DNA of 64,000 nucleotides, taken from NCBI RefSeq assembly GCF_029395675.1, contig NZ_CP115184.1, positions 2,356,001 through 2,420,000 of the forward strand, given 5' to 3'. The notes under the pieces are model-generated. The model saw only the letters and a list, made by a program, of their open reading frames with translations, was not told the DNA's origin and made no database searches. Every line of letters begins with the position of its first letter. Positions within the stretch are counted from its first letter, which is position 1. This DNA is from Janibacter cremeus. GTDB taxonomy: Bacteria; Actinomycetota; Actinomycetes; Actinomycetales; Dermatophilaceae. Position numbers and translations under genes: made by a program. Shown piece by piece: positions 9,233-18,305 of the stretch.

Positions 9233-9246
9233 CGCCTTCAGGCACG
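9233..9246. repeat. right target-site duplication of the IS481 element
   Basis: This is an exact copy of CGCCTTCAGGCACG found at 7888-7901. It is directly followed by the right arm of the interrupted hairpin (CCCGAATACATCGACCC, to 9263). Confidence 0.8.
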
Positions 9247-9281
9247 CCCGAATACATCGACCCGGCGGCAGCGAGGGGCTG

Positions 9282-10829
9282 ATGGGCCGTCTACGCTCGT
9301 CCCCCGTGACCGAACCCACGGACCGGCCGGGTGTCGACCCCGACGACCTGGCCACCACCCTTCGCGTCCTCGGGATGCTCCACGAGCTACCCGCGGGCCA
9401 CGAGGACGTCGCCACGGTCAAGCGCGCGGCAGGGACGATGTACAACCGCGTGCGCAAGGCCCGCCGACGCGAGGCGCGCCGGGCCGAGCGGGCGCCGAAG
9501 GTCGCCCACGACACCGCGGTGCTCGAGGCGACGGCGACCGGCTCGCCGATGCGCATCGACGACGAGACGAAGGGGGTCACCCTCACCTCGTCCGTGGCCG
9601 GCGGACGCCGCTTCGCCGGCGAGCTGCAGATCCCCCGCGGCTGCTACGTCTGCCACGAGAAGTACACCCTCGTCGACAGCTTCTACCACTGGTTGTGTCC
9701 CGACTGCGCTGCCGCGAGCCACACCCGCCGCGACCAGGGCACCGACCTGCGCGGGCGCCGCGCGCTGCTCACCGGCGGTCGCGCCAAGATCGGGATGTAC
9801 ATCGCCCTGCGCCTGCTGCGCGACGGCGCGGACCTGACGATCACGACCCGTTTCCCGCGGGACGCGGCGCGGCGGTTCGCGGAGCTCGCCGACTCCCCCG
9901 AGTGGATCGAGCGGCTGACCATCGTCGGGATCGACCTGCGTGACCCGACCCAGGTGGTCGCCCTGGCCGACGAGGTCGCTGCCGCAGGGCCGCTCGACAT
10001 CCTGATCAACAACGCCTGCCAGACGGTGCGCCGCTCCCCCGGCGCGTACTCCCACCTCGTCGAGGGCGAGTCGCAGCCGCTGCCGAGCGGTGGCCCCAGC
10101 CCGACGATGCTCTCCTTCGACCGGGTCAGTGAGGCCCACCCCGCCGCGCTCGTCGGCACGCTGGGCGAGCACCCGGTGCCGCACGCGGACGTCGCCGCCC
10201 GGTCGGCGGCGGACATGACGCGTCTGGCCCTGCAGGCCGGTGGCGCCAGCCTCGAGGCGCACCGGGCCGGCACCGCCGTCGACGCCGGCGGGCTGCTGCC
10301 GGACGTCGTCACGACCAACTCGTGGAAGCAGACCGTCGACGAGGTCGACCCCCTCGAGCTGCTCGAGGTGCAGATGTGCAACTCGGTCGCGCCCTTCCTC
10401 CTCGTCTCCCGCCTGCGCCCGGCGATGCGGGCGGCCGTCGAGCGGCGGCGGGAGCAGCTCGCCCACAGGGACACCGCCCGGGCCTACGTCGTCAACGTCT
10501 CGGCGATGGAGGGGCAGTTCTCCCGCCGGTACAAGGGCGCCGGCCACCCGCACACCAACATGGCCAAGGCCTCGCTCAACATGCTCACCCGCACCTCCGC
10601 GGGCGAGATGTACACGAGCGACCGGATCCTCATGACGGCCGTCGACACCGGCTGGATCACCGACGAGCGACCCCACCACGAGAAGCTGGCGATCGCCGAG
10701 GAGGGCTGGCACGCACCGCTGGACCTCGTCGACGGAGCCGCCCGCGTCTACGACCCGATCGTGCGCGGCGAGCGCGGCGAGGACCTCCACGGCGTCTTCC
10801 TCAAGGACTACGAGCCCCACCCCTGGTGA
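9282..10829 (+). CDS. SDR family oxidoreductase with N-terminal zinc-ribbon extension
   Basis: The 515-residue protein is about twice the length of a normal short-chain dehydrogenase. Residues 1-110 are charged and partly helical. A zinc ribbon follows with Cys121, Cys124, Cys139 and Cys142 (CYVC...CPDC). Then comes a Rossmann domain with the nucleotide motif TGGRAKIG near 163, NNAC near 242 and the strand YVVNVSAMEG. In the catalytic region HPHTNMAKASLNML (about 421-434) the YxxxK tyrosine position is Thr, so it is not a classical SDR active site. Start is ATG 9282; a GTG at 9306 is possible. It precedes the formate dehydrogenase genes, but no functional link can be shown. Confidence 0.85.
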   Translation: MGRLRSSPVTEPTDRPGVDPDDLATTLRVLGMLHELPAGHEDVATVKRAAGTMYNRVRKARRREARRAERAPKVAHDTAVLEATATGSPMRIDDETKGVTLTSSVAGGRRFAGELQIPRGCYVCHEKYTLVDSFYHWLCPDCAAASHTRRDQGTDLRGRRALLTGGRAKIGMYIALRLLRDGADLTITTRFPRDAARRFAELADSPEWIERLTIVGIDLRDPTQVVALADEVAAAGPLDILINNACQTVRRSPGAYSHLVEGESQPLPSGGPSPTMLSFDRVSEAHPAALVGTLGEHPVPHADVAARSAADMTRLALQAGGASLEAHRAGTAVDAGGLLPDVVTTNSWKQTVDEVDPLELLEVQMCNSVAPFLLVSRLRPAMRAAVERRREQLAHRDTARAYVVNVSAMEGQFSRRYKGAGHPHTNMAKASLNMLTRTSAGEMYTSDRILMTAVDTGWITDERPHHEKLAIAEEGWHAPLDLVDGAARVYDPIVRGERGEDLHGVFLKDYEPHPW

Positions 10830-10846
10830 GGTGGTGGTACAACGGT

Positions 10847-10879
10847 TTTGTTTGGTCCCGCCCACAACGGGGAACAAAG
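10847..10879. promoter_or_regulatory. inverted repeat upstream of the formate dehydrogenase operon
   Basis: TTTGTTTGGTCCCG and CGGGGAACAAAG form an imperfect inverted repeat centred near 10864, 50 bases before the fdhA start. It is also 18 bases after the SDR stop, so it may be an operator for fdhA or a hairpin that ends SDR transcription. The TTTGTT/AACAAA ends are unusually AT-rich for the region. Confidence 0.35.
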
Positions 10880-10928
10880 AGGGCTACGGTGAGGACAGTC
10901 ACACCTGCGGACGAAGGGAGCGGTGGCC

Positions 10929-13900
10929 ATGGCCCCGAAGGATTCGACGTTCTTGGGCTGGCCCGTGCTGCGGCAGCTGGCCTCCGGAGACTTCCTCGGC
11001 CGCGGCAACGCGGTCACCTCGCGCCGGACCCGTGAGGTCGAGGCGCGCACCACGACCGCCGACCGCGTCGTGCAGAGCGTGTGCCCCTACTGCGCCGTCG
11101 GCTGCGGGCAGCGGGTCTTCGTCAAGGACGAGAAGGTCGTGCAGATCGAGGGGGATCCGGACTCACCGGTGAGCCGTGGGCGGCTGTGCCCCAAGGGCGC
11201 GGCGAGCGAGCAGCTCGTCAACTCCCCCTCCCGCCAGACGCACGTCCTCTACCGCGCGCCCGGCGCCTCGGAGTGGCAGCGGCTCGACCGGGACGAGGCC
11301 ATCGACATGGTCGCCGACCGGTACCTCGAGGCCCGGGCCAACAAGTGGCAGGAGTTCGACGACAAGGGACGACGCCTGCGTCGGACCATGGGGATCGCCT
11401 CGCTCGGGGGAGCCACCCTCGACAACGAGGAGAACTACCTCATGAAGAAGCTGTTCACGGCTTCCGGGGCGATCCAGATCGAGAACCAGGCCCGTATTTG
11501 ACACAGCGCAACGGTTCCCAGTCTGGGATCCTCGTTCGGCCGAGGCGGCGCCACGCAGTACCTGCAGGACATGGCCAACTCGGACTGCATCATCATCCAG
11601 GGCTCCAACATGGCCGAGTGCCACCCGGTGGGCTTCCAGTGGGTCTCCGAGGCCAAGGCCCGGGGGGCGCGGATCATCCACGTCGACCCCCGGTTCACCC
11701 GCACGTCGGCGATCGCGGACACGCACGCCGCGATCCGGGCGGGCACGGACGTCGTCCTGCTCGGTGCGCTGATCAACCACGTCCTGAGCAACGACCTGTA
11801 CTTCCACGACTACGTCGTCAGCTACACCAACGCAGCGACGCTCGTCAGCGAGGACTTCCGCGACACCGAGGACCTCGACGGCGTCTTCTCCGGGTACGAC
11901 CCGGAGACCGGCAAGTACGACATGACCTCGTGGGGCTACGAAGAGGGGTCGGAGCCGCCGAGCGAGTCCGATCCGGGCGACAAGGTCGGTGGACCCGAGT
12001 CCGAGCACGGCGGGACGAAGGCGTCGCGGGCAGCCGGTGACCAGCACGGCGGTGCGGGGCCGACGCTGGAGAACGGCTCCGTCACTCGTGACGAGACCCT
12101 GCAGCACCCGCGCACGGTCTTCCAGCTGCTCAAGCGGCACTACCAGCGCTACACGCCGGAGATGGTCGCGGACGTCTGCGGCATCCCGGTGGAGCAGTTC
12201 CACGAGATCGCCGACGCACTGACCGCCAACTCCGGACGTGAGCGCACGACGTGCTTCGCCTACGCCCTGGGCTGGACCCAGCACAGCCTCGGTGCCCAGT
12301 TCATCCGCACCGCGGCGATCCTCCAGCTGCTCATGGGCAACGTGGGCCGCCCCGGTGGCGGGATCATGGCCCTGCGTGGGCACGCGAGCATCCAGGGCTC
12401 GACCGACATCCCGACGCTCTTCAACATCCTGCCGGGATATCTGCCGATGCCCATGGTCGGTCAGCACGACACCCTCGAGGACTACCTGGCCAGCATCGCC
12501 AGACCACAGCAGAAGGGCTTCTGGACCGAGGCCAACAGCTACACGGCGAGCCTGCTCAAGGCGTGGTGGGGCGACGCCGCGCAGCCGGAGAACGACTTCT
12601 GCTACGACTACCTGCCCCGGCTGACGGGCGCCCACGGGACCTACCAGTCGGTCATGGCGATGCTCGACGACGAGGTCGAGGGCTACTTCGTCGTCGGGCA
12701 GAACCCCGCCGTCGGGTCCGCCCACGGCAAGATGCAGCGGATGGCGATGACCCACCTGAAGTGGGTCGTCGTGCGCGACTTCCAGCTGCTCGAGTCGGCG
12801 ACCTTCTGGAAGGACTCCCCCGAGATCGCCACCGGTGAGCTGCGGACGGAGGACATCGACACCGAGGTCTTCTTCTTCCCCGCCGCCACCCACGTGGAGA
12901 AGTCGGGCACCTTCACCCAGACCCAGCGCATGCTCCAGTGGCACCACCAGGCGGTGCAGCCGCCGGGCGACGCACAGAGCGAGCTGGAGTTCTTCCACGA
13001 GCTCGGGGTGCGCATCCGCGAGCGCCTCGCCGGGTCGACCGACGAGCGCGACCGTCCGCTGCTCGACCTCACCTGGGACTACCCCAAGGACGAGCACGGG
13101 GAGACCGACGCCGAGGCCGTCCTGAAGGAGATCAACGGCTACCACCTCACCGGGGAGAAGGCCGGGCAGCTGCTCGACAAGTTCGCCGACATGAGGCCCG
13201 ACGGTTCCACCGCCGGTGGGTGCTGGATCTACACGGGCGTCTTCGCCGGCGGGGTCAACAAGTCGGCCAACCGCGTGCCGGGCCAGGAGCAGGACGAGGT
13301 CGCCAAGGAGTGGGGCTGGGCCTGGCCGATGAACCGGCGGATCCTCTACAACCGCGCCTCCGCGGACCCGGAGGGCAAGCCGTGGAGCGAGCGGAAGAAA
13401 TACGTCTGGTGGGACGAGGCAGAGGGGAAGTGGGTCGGCAAGGACGTCCCCGACTTCCCCGTCGACCGGGCGCCGTCGTTCCGTCCCGGCCCGGACGACA
13501 GCGGTCCGGGGGGACTGGCCGGTGACGACCCGTTCATCATGCAGTCCGACGGCAAGGGCTGGCTCTTCGCGCCCAAGGGCATGGTCGACGGGCCGCTCCC
13601 GACGCACTACGAGGCGCAGGAGTCACCCGTCGCCAACCCGCTCTACACCCAGCAGAGCAACCCGAGCCGTCTGGTCTACCCGCGCAAGGACAACCTGTGG
13701 AGCCCCTCCGGCACCGACCCCGGAGCGGAGGTCTACCCCTTCGTCTTCACCACCTACCGGTTGACCGAGCACCACACCGCCGGCGGCATGAGTCGGTGGC
13801 TGCCGTACCTGTCGGAGCTGCAGCCGGAGATGTTCTGCGAGGTCTCCCCCGAGCTGGCCGAGCAGCAGGGCCTGGTCCACGGCGATTGGGCGACGATCAT

Positions 13901-14291
13901 CTCCGCGCGCAGCGCGATCGAGGCCCGGGTGCTCGTGACCGAGCGGATGACGCCGCTGACGATCAAGGGCCGCACCGTCCACCAGATCGGGTTGCCCTAC
14001 CACTGGGGCGTCGGCCGTGACGCCGTCGTGGAGGGTGACGGCGCCAACGACCTGCTCGGCGTGGTGCTCGACCCCAACGTGCAGATCCAGGAGTCGAAGG
14101 TCGGCTCGTGCGACATCCGACCCGGGCGCCGGCCACGCGGCGAGGAGCTGTTGCGGCTCGTCGCGGAGTACCAGTCACGGGCGGGCACGACCGTCGAGAC
14201 GAGCAATGAGCGCGTCAACGAGGTCTCCCCCGAGATCCGCGAGCGCCGTGCCGCCTCCCGGAAGCAGGATCCGATGGAAGGAGACCAGTGA
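10929..14291 (+). CDS. fdhA: formate dehydrogenase catalytic subunit, selenocysteine-containing
   Basis: This is a molybdopterin/tungstopterin oxidoreductase that oxidises formate to CO2. It is 1120 residues when the in-frame TGA at 11499-11501 is read as selenocysteine (Sec191). The context is ENQARI-U-HSATVPSLGSSFGRGGATQY, matching the NQAR-U-H active site of known Sec formate dehydrogenases, with the conserved His next to Sec. Cys52, Cys55, Cys59 and Cys87 bind the proximal [4Fe-4S] cluster. A low-complexity insert (EEGSEPPSESDPGD onward, about 339-380) is longer than in relatives. No twin-arginine signal or hydrophobic leader is visible, so the subunit probably stays in the cytoplasm. ATG 10929 lies eight bases after GGGAG; GTG 10923 is too close. 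The stop overlaps the FeS subunit start. Standard gene calling would split this gene at the TGA. Confidence 0.96.
11499..11538 (+). promoter_or_regulatory. selenocysteine UGA codon and SECIS-like hairpin
   Basis: Eleven bases after the TGA, GGTTCCCAGTCTGGGATCC (11513-11531) folds into a stem of seven pairs with one T-T mismatch and a GTC loop. Bacterial SECIS elements sit in this place inside the coding region and bind SelB. The stem base GGTT and the apical GTCT resemble the E. coli fdhF element. The fold was judged by eye. Confidence 0.85.
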
Positions 14292-15403
14292 TGGGGTACC
14301 TCGACCGCCAGCTCGCCGGGCGGACCAACCCGGCGGAGGACGCCGGGTGGCAGGACGCGCCCAGCCGCAAGGGCTTCTTCACCGACACCTCGATCTGCAT
14401 CGGCTGCAAGGCCTGCGAGGTGGCGTGCAAGGAGTGGAACGGCATCCCGCTGGACGGTCTGACCATCAGCGGCAACTCCTACGACAACACCGGTGACCTC
14501 GGCGCGAGCACATGGCGCCACGTCGCCTTCGTGGAGCAGAGCCAGGACCGCATCCAGGCCGCCCGCGAGTCCGGCAAGCGCCTCGTGGACCTGGGGATGC
14601 CGAGCATCGGGACACCCGAGCCGGCGCCCGAGCCCGCCGGCGCGCAGCCGGCCGGGTACGGCACGCTGCCGGCGCCGATCGAGGGGCACGGCCCCGCGCT
14701 GTCGGACATGCTCGACGAGAAGGCGAACGTCGAGGCCGGCGGCACCGGGGACTACGGACTCACCGTGGACGGTGTCCCCATCGTCGGCCCCGTGCCCGAG
14801 TTCCGCTGGCTGATGTCCTCCGACGTGTGCAAGCACTGCACCCACGCGGGTTGCCTCGACGTCTGCCCCACCGGCTCGCTCTTCCGCTCCGAGCACGGCA
14901 CCGTCGTCGTCCAGGACGACATCTGCAACGGCTGCGGCTACTGCGTCGGGGCGTGCCCCTTCGGCGTCATCGAGCGACGCACCGACGACAGCGTCAGCGT
15001 GACCGCGGACGCCCACGTGCCCAACGTCGGCGTCGCCCAGAAGTGCACGCTCTGCTACGACCGCCTCGCGCACGACCAGACACCGGCGTGCGCCCAGACT
15101 TGCCCGACGACCTCGATCAAGTTCGGCGCGCACGAGGACATGGTCGCCTCTGCGAAGGAGCGGGTCGTCCAGCTGCACGAGCAGGGCTTCACCGAGGCCC
15201 GGCTGTACGGGGCCAACGAGGACGACGGCGTCGGCGGGACCGGCTCGGTCTTCCTCCTGCTCGACGAGCCGGAGGTCTACGGCCTGCCGCCGGACCCGGT
15301 CGTCCCCACCGCGAAGCTGCCCGAGATGTTCCGCACCGCGGGAGTCGCCGGCCTCGGCCTGCTGGGCGCCGCCGCGCTCGCCTTCATCGGGAGCAAGTCG
15401 TGA
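14291..15403 (+). CDS. formate dehydrogenase iron-sulfur subunit (NrfC/FdhB-like ferredoxin)
   Basis: This electron-transfer subunit of 370 residues has sixteen cysteines in four [4Fe-4S] motifs: Cys36/39/42/46 (CIGCKACEVAC), Cys180/183/188/192 (CKHCTHAGCLDVC), Cys212/215/218/222 (CNGCGYCVGAC) and Cys252/255/267/271 (CTLC...CAQTC). A Pro/Ala-rich insert of about 100 residues separates the first and second motifs. The C-terminus has one hydrophobic stretch (GVAGLGLLGAAALAFIG) that may anchor it in the membrane. It would pass electrons from FdhA to the NrfD-type subunit. The ATG shares one base with the fdhA stop, and the 3' end overlaps the next gene as GTGA. Confidence 0.94.
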   Translation: MGYLDRQLAGRTNPAEDAGWQDAPSRKGFFTDTSICIGCKACEVACKEWNGIPLDGLTISGNSYDNTGDLGASTWRHVAFVEQSQDRIQAARESGKRLVDLGMPSIGTPEPAPEPAGAQPAGYGTLPAPIEGHGPALSDMLDEKANVEAGGTGDYGLTVDGVPIVGPVPEFRWLMSSDVCKHCTHAGCLDVCPTGSLFRSEHGTVVVQDDICNGCGYCVGACPFGVIERRTDDSVSVTADAHVPNVGVAQKCTLCYDRLAHDQTPACAQTCPTTSIKFGAHEDMVASAKERVVQLHEQGFTEARLYGANEDDGVGGTGSVFLLLDEPEVYGLPPDPVVPTAKLPEMFRTAGVAGLGLLGAAALAFIGSKS

Positions 15404-16539
15404 CCACCTCCCCTTTTGACAGCTACCGCCCCCCGGAGACCGGACGTCGGCGCCGGCGCGCCTCGGGCGTGCGTGGCGCCGTCAGCGGTGCCACCCGCGA
15501 GGTGGCGAAGGGGGCCCGCCGCAGCTGGATGAACCGCGAGGGCGGGGGCCAGCGCGAGGCGCCGGCCGTCCCCGACGCCGAGTTCTCCAGCTACTACGGG
15601 CAGCCGGTGGTCAAGCCGGTGCCGTGGGACCACCGCATCTCCGCCTACCTCTTCGTCGGTGGCATCGCCGGCACGTCGGGGATCATCGCCGCGGGCGCGG
15701 CGGCCACCGGCAACGAGCTGCTGCGCCGCAACTCGCGGCTGACCTCGATGGTCACCGTCGGGCTGAGCGGCGTGGCGCTCGTCGCCGACCTCGGTCGTCC
15801 GGAGCGCTTCCTCAACATGCTGCGCACGGTCAAGCTGACCTCCCCGATGTCGGTCGGCACGTGGATCCTGTCCGGTTACTCGGCCTTCGCCGGGGTGACC
15901 ACCGCGACCGAGGTGCTCGGCATGCTGCCGGCGCGCGGCCCCCTTCGCTCCCTCGCGCGGGTCCTCGCCCCGTTGACGGCCCCCGCCACGGTCGGCCAAG
16001 CCCTGCTGGGAGCGCCCCTGGCGGCCTACACCTCCGTGCTCCTGTCCGACACCGCCCACCCGGTGTGGCACGAGAGCCGACGGCAGCTGCCCTTCGTCTT
16101 CGTCGGCTCCGCCGCACTGGCCTCCGGTGGGGTGCAGATGCTGCTCGCTCCGGCCGGCCACACCGGCCCGGCCCGCAGGCTCGCGCTGCTCGGTGTGGGG
16201 ACCGAGCTCCTGGCGATGCACCGGCTCGAGGAGCACCTCGCACAGCTGCACATCGACGAGCCGCTCACCTCCGGCAAGGGCGCGGGCAAGCTGCGGCTGG
16301 CCAGGGCGCTCACCATCGCCGGCGGCGTGGGGACCCTGCTGGCCGGACGCAGCCGGCTGGCGGCGCTCGCCGCGGGCGCCGCGCTGACCACCGCATCCGC
16401 CCTCACCCGTGCGGGCATCGTCGAGGCGGGCATCGAGTCCGCCAAGGACCCCCAGTACACGGTCCGGCTCCAGAAGGACCGGTTGGAGGAGCGCCGCAGC
16501 CGGGGCGTCGTCCACGACAGCGCGGTCACGGTCAGGTAG
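15400..16539 (+). CDS. nrfD: NrfD/PsrC-type polysulfide reductase membrane subunit
   Basis: This integral membrane protein of 379 residues likely exchanges electrons with menaquinone for the formate dehydrogenase. After an Arg-rich cytoplasmic N-terminus (GRRRRRASG) come several hydrophobic segments, for example YLFVGGIAGTSGIIAAGAAA and TSMVTVGLSGVALVADLG. The typical PERFLNMLR and SPMSVGTWILSGYSAFAG motifs of the NrfD family follow. The GTG start overlaps the previous stop (GTGA), so the three fdh genes are translationally coupled. A C-terminal charged tail ends the protein. Confidence 0.92.
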   Translation: MTTSPFDSYRPPETGRRRRRASGVRGAVSGATREVAKGARRSWMNREGGGQREAPAVPDAEFSSYYGQPVVKPVPWDHRISAYLFVGGIAGTSGIIAAGAAATGNELLRRNSRLTSMVTVGLSGVALVADLGRPERFLNMLRTVKLTSPMSVGTWILSGYSAFAGVTTATEVLGMLPARGPLRSLARVLAPLTAPATVGQALLGAPLAAYTSVLLSDTAHPVWHESRRQLPFVFVGSAALASGGVQMLLAPAGHTGPARRLALLGVGTELLAMHRLEEHLAQLHIDEPLTSGKGAGKLRLARALTIAGGVGTLLAGRSRLAALAAGAALTTASALTRAGIVEAGIESAKDPQYTVRLQKDRLEERRSRGVVHDSAVTVR

Positions 16540-16582
16540 GTCCGCAGAACCAGGTCGCAGCACCCGAGCAGTGGGAGGTCCC

Positions 16583-17884
16583 ATGAGTACGGTCGGAACC
16601 ACGCACGAGTCCGAGTCCACGTCCAGTCGCGCCGGCAACCGCTGGATCGTCCTGGCGGGTGGTGTCCTCGTCCAGCTGACGATCGGCGCCGTGTACGCGT
16701 GGAGCACCATGGGCCGCGCCCTGAACGATGAGCAGTCGGCCTTCGACCTGACGAAGGTGCAGACGGCCATCCCCTTCGAGGTGGCCATCGGGATGCTCTT
16801 CCTCGGCACCTTCCTCGGCGGTCGGATCCAAGACCGCAAGGGCCCGCGCGTCGTCGCGCTCTCCGGTGTGGTCCTCTACTCGATCGGCATCATCCTCGCC
16901 GGCTTCGCGCGTGACACCTCCGACCTGTGGCTGCTCATCCTCGGGTATGGCGTGCTCGGCGGCTTCGGCCTCGGGCTCGCCTACATCGTGCCGATCGCGA
17001 TGCTGCAGAAGTGGTTCCCGGACAAGCGTGGTCTGATCACCGGTGTCGCCGTCGGCGGGTTCGGCTTCGGCGCGGTGATCACCTCGCCGATGATGAACCG
17101 GCTCATCTCCGGCATGGAGGGCTACCAGGCCGAGCCGACCAAGGCCTTCCTCTGGCTCGGCGGCGCCTATCTGGTCTTCGGGCTCCTCGGCGCCTCCGTC
17201 TTCAAGAACCCACCGGCGGACTACGTCGCGCCCGGCGCGGCCAAAGCCAACGGGCAGGACGACCCGAACAAGGAGGAGCAGGCCAAGAAGGCCGCTCGCG
17301 ACTTCACCCAGCAGGAGGCCCTGAGCACGCCGCAGTGGTACCTGCTCACCCTCATCCTCACCGTCTCGGTCACCGCGGGCATCTCGCTGATCTCGGTCGC
17401 CGCCGACGCCGCGACGAGCGTGGCCGGCTTCAGCGTCGCGGCGGCCGCGACCCTCGTCGGCATCATGGGTCTCTTCAACGGTGCCGGTCGGATCGTCTGG
17501 GCGGCGGCCTCGGACAAGATCGGCCGCAGGCCGGCCTTCGTCGGCATCCTGGGCCTGCAGGGTCTGGCGCTGCTCGCGCTCCCGCACGTCGGCAACGTGG
17601 TGCTCTTCTACATCCTGGCCGCGATCATCTACACCTGCTACGGAGGCGCCTTCGGCACCATGCCCGCCACGGCCGGCGACTTCTTCGGTCTGAAGCACTC
17701 CGGCGGTATCTACGGGCTGATGCTCATCGGGTGGTCCATCGGTGGCATCGTCGGCCCGCTGCTCATCTCCTGGCTGATCGGGCCCGACGGGCGCTACACG
17801 CTCGGCTTCACGGTGATGGGCATCATCGCGCTGGTCGGCGTGATCATCCCGATCATCGCGCGCCCGCCGAAGGCGCGGCGCTGA
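16583..17884 (+). CDS. OFA family MFS transporter (formate/oxalate antiporter-like)
   Basis: This major facilitator of 433 residues has about 12 membrane segments. The N-terminal segment WIVLAGGVLVQLTIGAVYAWS and the motif YGVLGGFGLGLAYIVPIAMLQKWFPDKRGLITG are typical of the oxalate:formate antiporter (OxlT-like) family. It starts 43 bases after the NrfD stop with a GGGAGG ribosome site, so it probably belongs to the fdh operon and would bring in formate or exchange it with another carboxylate. Other OFA members move different monocarboxylates, so the substrate is inferred from context. Confidence 0.88.
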   Translation: MSTVGTTHESESTSSRAGNRWIVLAGGVLVQLTIGAVYAWSTMGRALNDEQSAFDLTKVQTAIPFEVAIGMLFLGTFLGGRIQDRKGPRVVALSGVVLYSIGIILAGFARDTSDLWLLILGYGVLGGFGLGLAYIVPIAMLQKWFPDKRGLITGVAVGGFGFGAVITSPMMNRLISGMEGYQAEPTKAFLWLGGAYLVFGLLGASVFKNPPADYVAPGAAKANGQDDPNKEEQAKKAARDFTQQEALSTPQWYLLTLILTVSVTAGISLISVAADAATSVAGFSVAAAATLVGIMGLFNGAGRIVWAAASDKIGRRPAFVGILGLQGLALLALPHVGNVVLFYILAAIIYTCYGGAFGTMPATAGDFFGLKHSGGIYGLMLIGWSIGGIVGPLLISWLIGPDGRYTLGFTVMGIIALVGVIIPIIARPPKARR

Positions 17885-18305
17885 CAGCACTGCCGTGCTC
17901 GATCACTCCCGGACGTCGGCCGGGCCGTCCGTCAGGGGCAGCCCGGCCGCGGCCCAGGCCTCGACGCCTCCGATGACGTCGGTCGCGTCGACGCCGAGCG
18001 CGCGCAGGGACGCCGCCGCCAGTGACGAGCTGTAGCCCTGACGGCACAGGACGCTGACCTGCACCCCGGTGGCTGCCTCGGGGATGCGGTGGGGGCTCGT
18101 CGGGTCCAGCCGCCAGCCGGGACCACGCAGTTGAGGGGGCCGGCTGGGCTCCAGCGGACGAAGGGAGGGTGTGGTCCGACTCAGGCCGAAGTCCGGACCA
18201 CCTTCGAGAACGGTCGCTGCCAGGGCGACGCGTCCGGACTTCGCGCCAAGGACCACGCGCTTCCTTTGTCCGCGGCCAGCAACGGAAGGAGCCGGTCGGC
18301 CTCGC
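17885..18305. other. 421-base region between the transporter and selD with no intact gene
   Basis: The region contains the C-terminal remnant of a rhodanese on the minus strand (17903-18115). Beyond it are about 190 bases with no recognisable coding similarity. GGTGTGGTCCGAC (18168-18180) and GTCCGGACCACC (18191-18202) can form an imperfect hairpin. The sequence is GC-rich and looks like decayed DNA. Confidence 0.6.
17903..18115 (-). pseudogene. rhodanese-like domain remnant (N-terminus lost)
   Basis: About 70 residues match the second half of actinobacterial rhodanese-like proteins: WRLDPTSPHRIPEA, the active-site loop LCRQGYSSSLAAASLRALG and the closing DVIGGVEAWAAAGLPL. The catalytic Cys and its loop are intact. 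The first half, with the usual DxR and G-A motifs, is absent. The frame continues upstream, but its sequence is unlike any rhodanese and has no good start. It lies directly downstream of selD on the same strand, so it may once have supplied reactive sulfur or selenium, but that is speculation. Confidence 0.7.

Noticed and set aside
10923..11501. Reading fdhA as a 192-residue gene ended by TGA, or as a frameshifted pseudogene
   Set aside because: The frame is the same on both sides of TGA and the context is the selenocysteine active site; a SECIS-like hairpin and the full Sec machinery are present.
11163..13607. An 814-residue antisense open frame across fdhA
   Set aside because: No family features; the sense strand encodes FdhA with conserved cofactor and active-site motifs.
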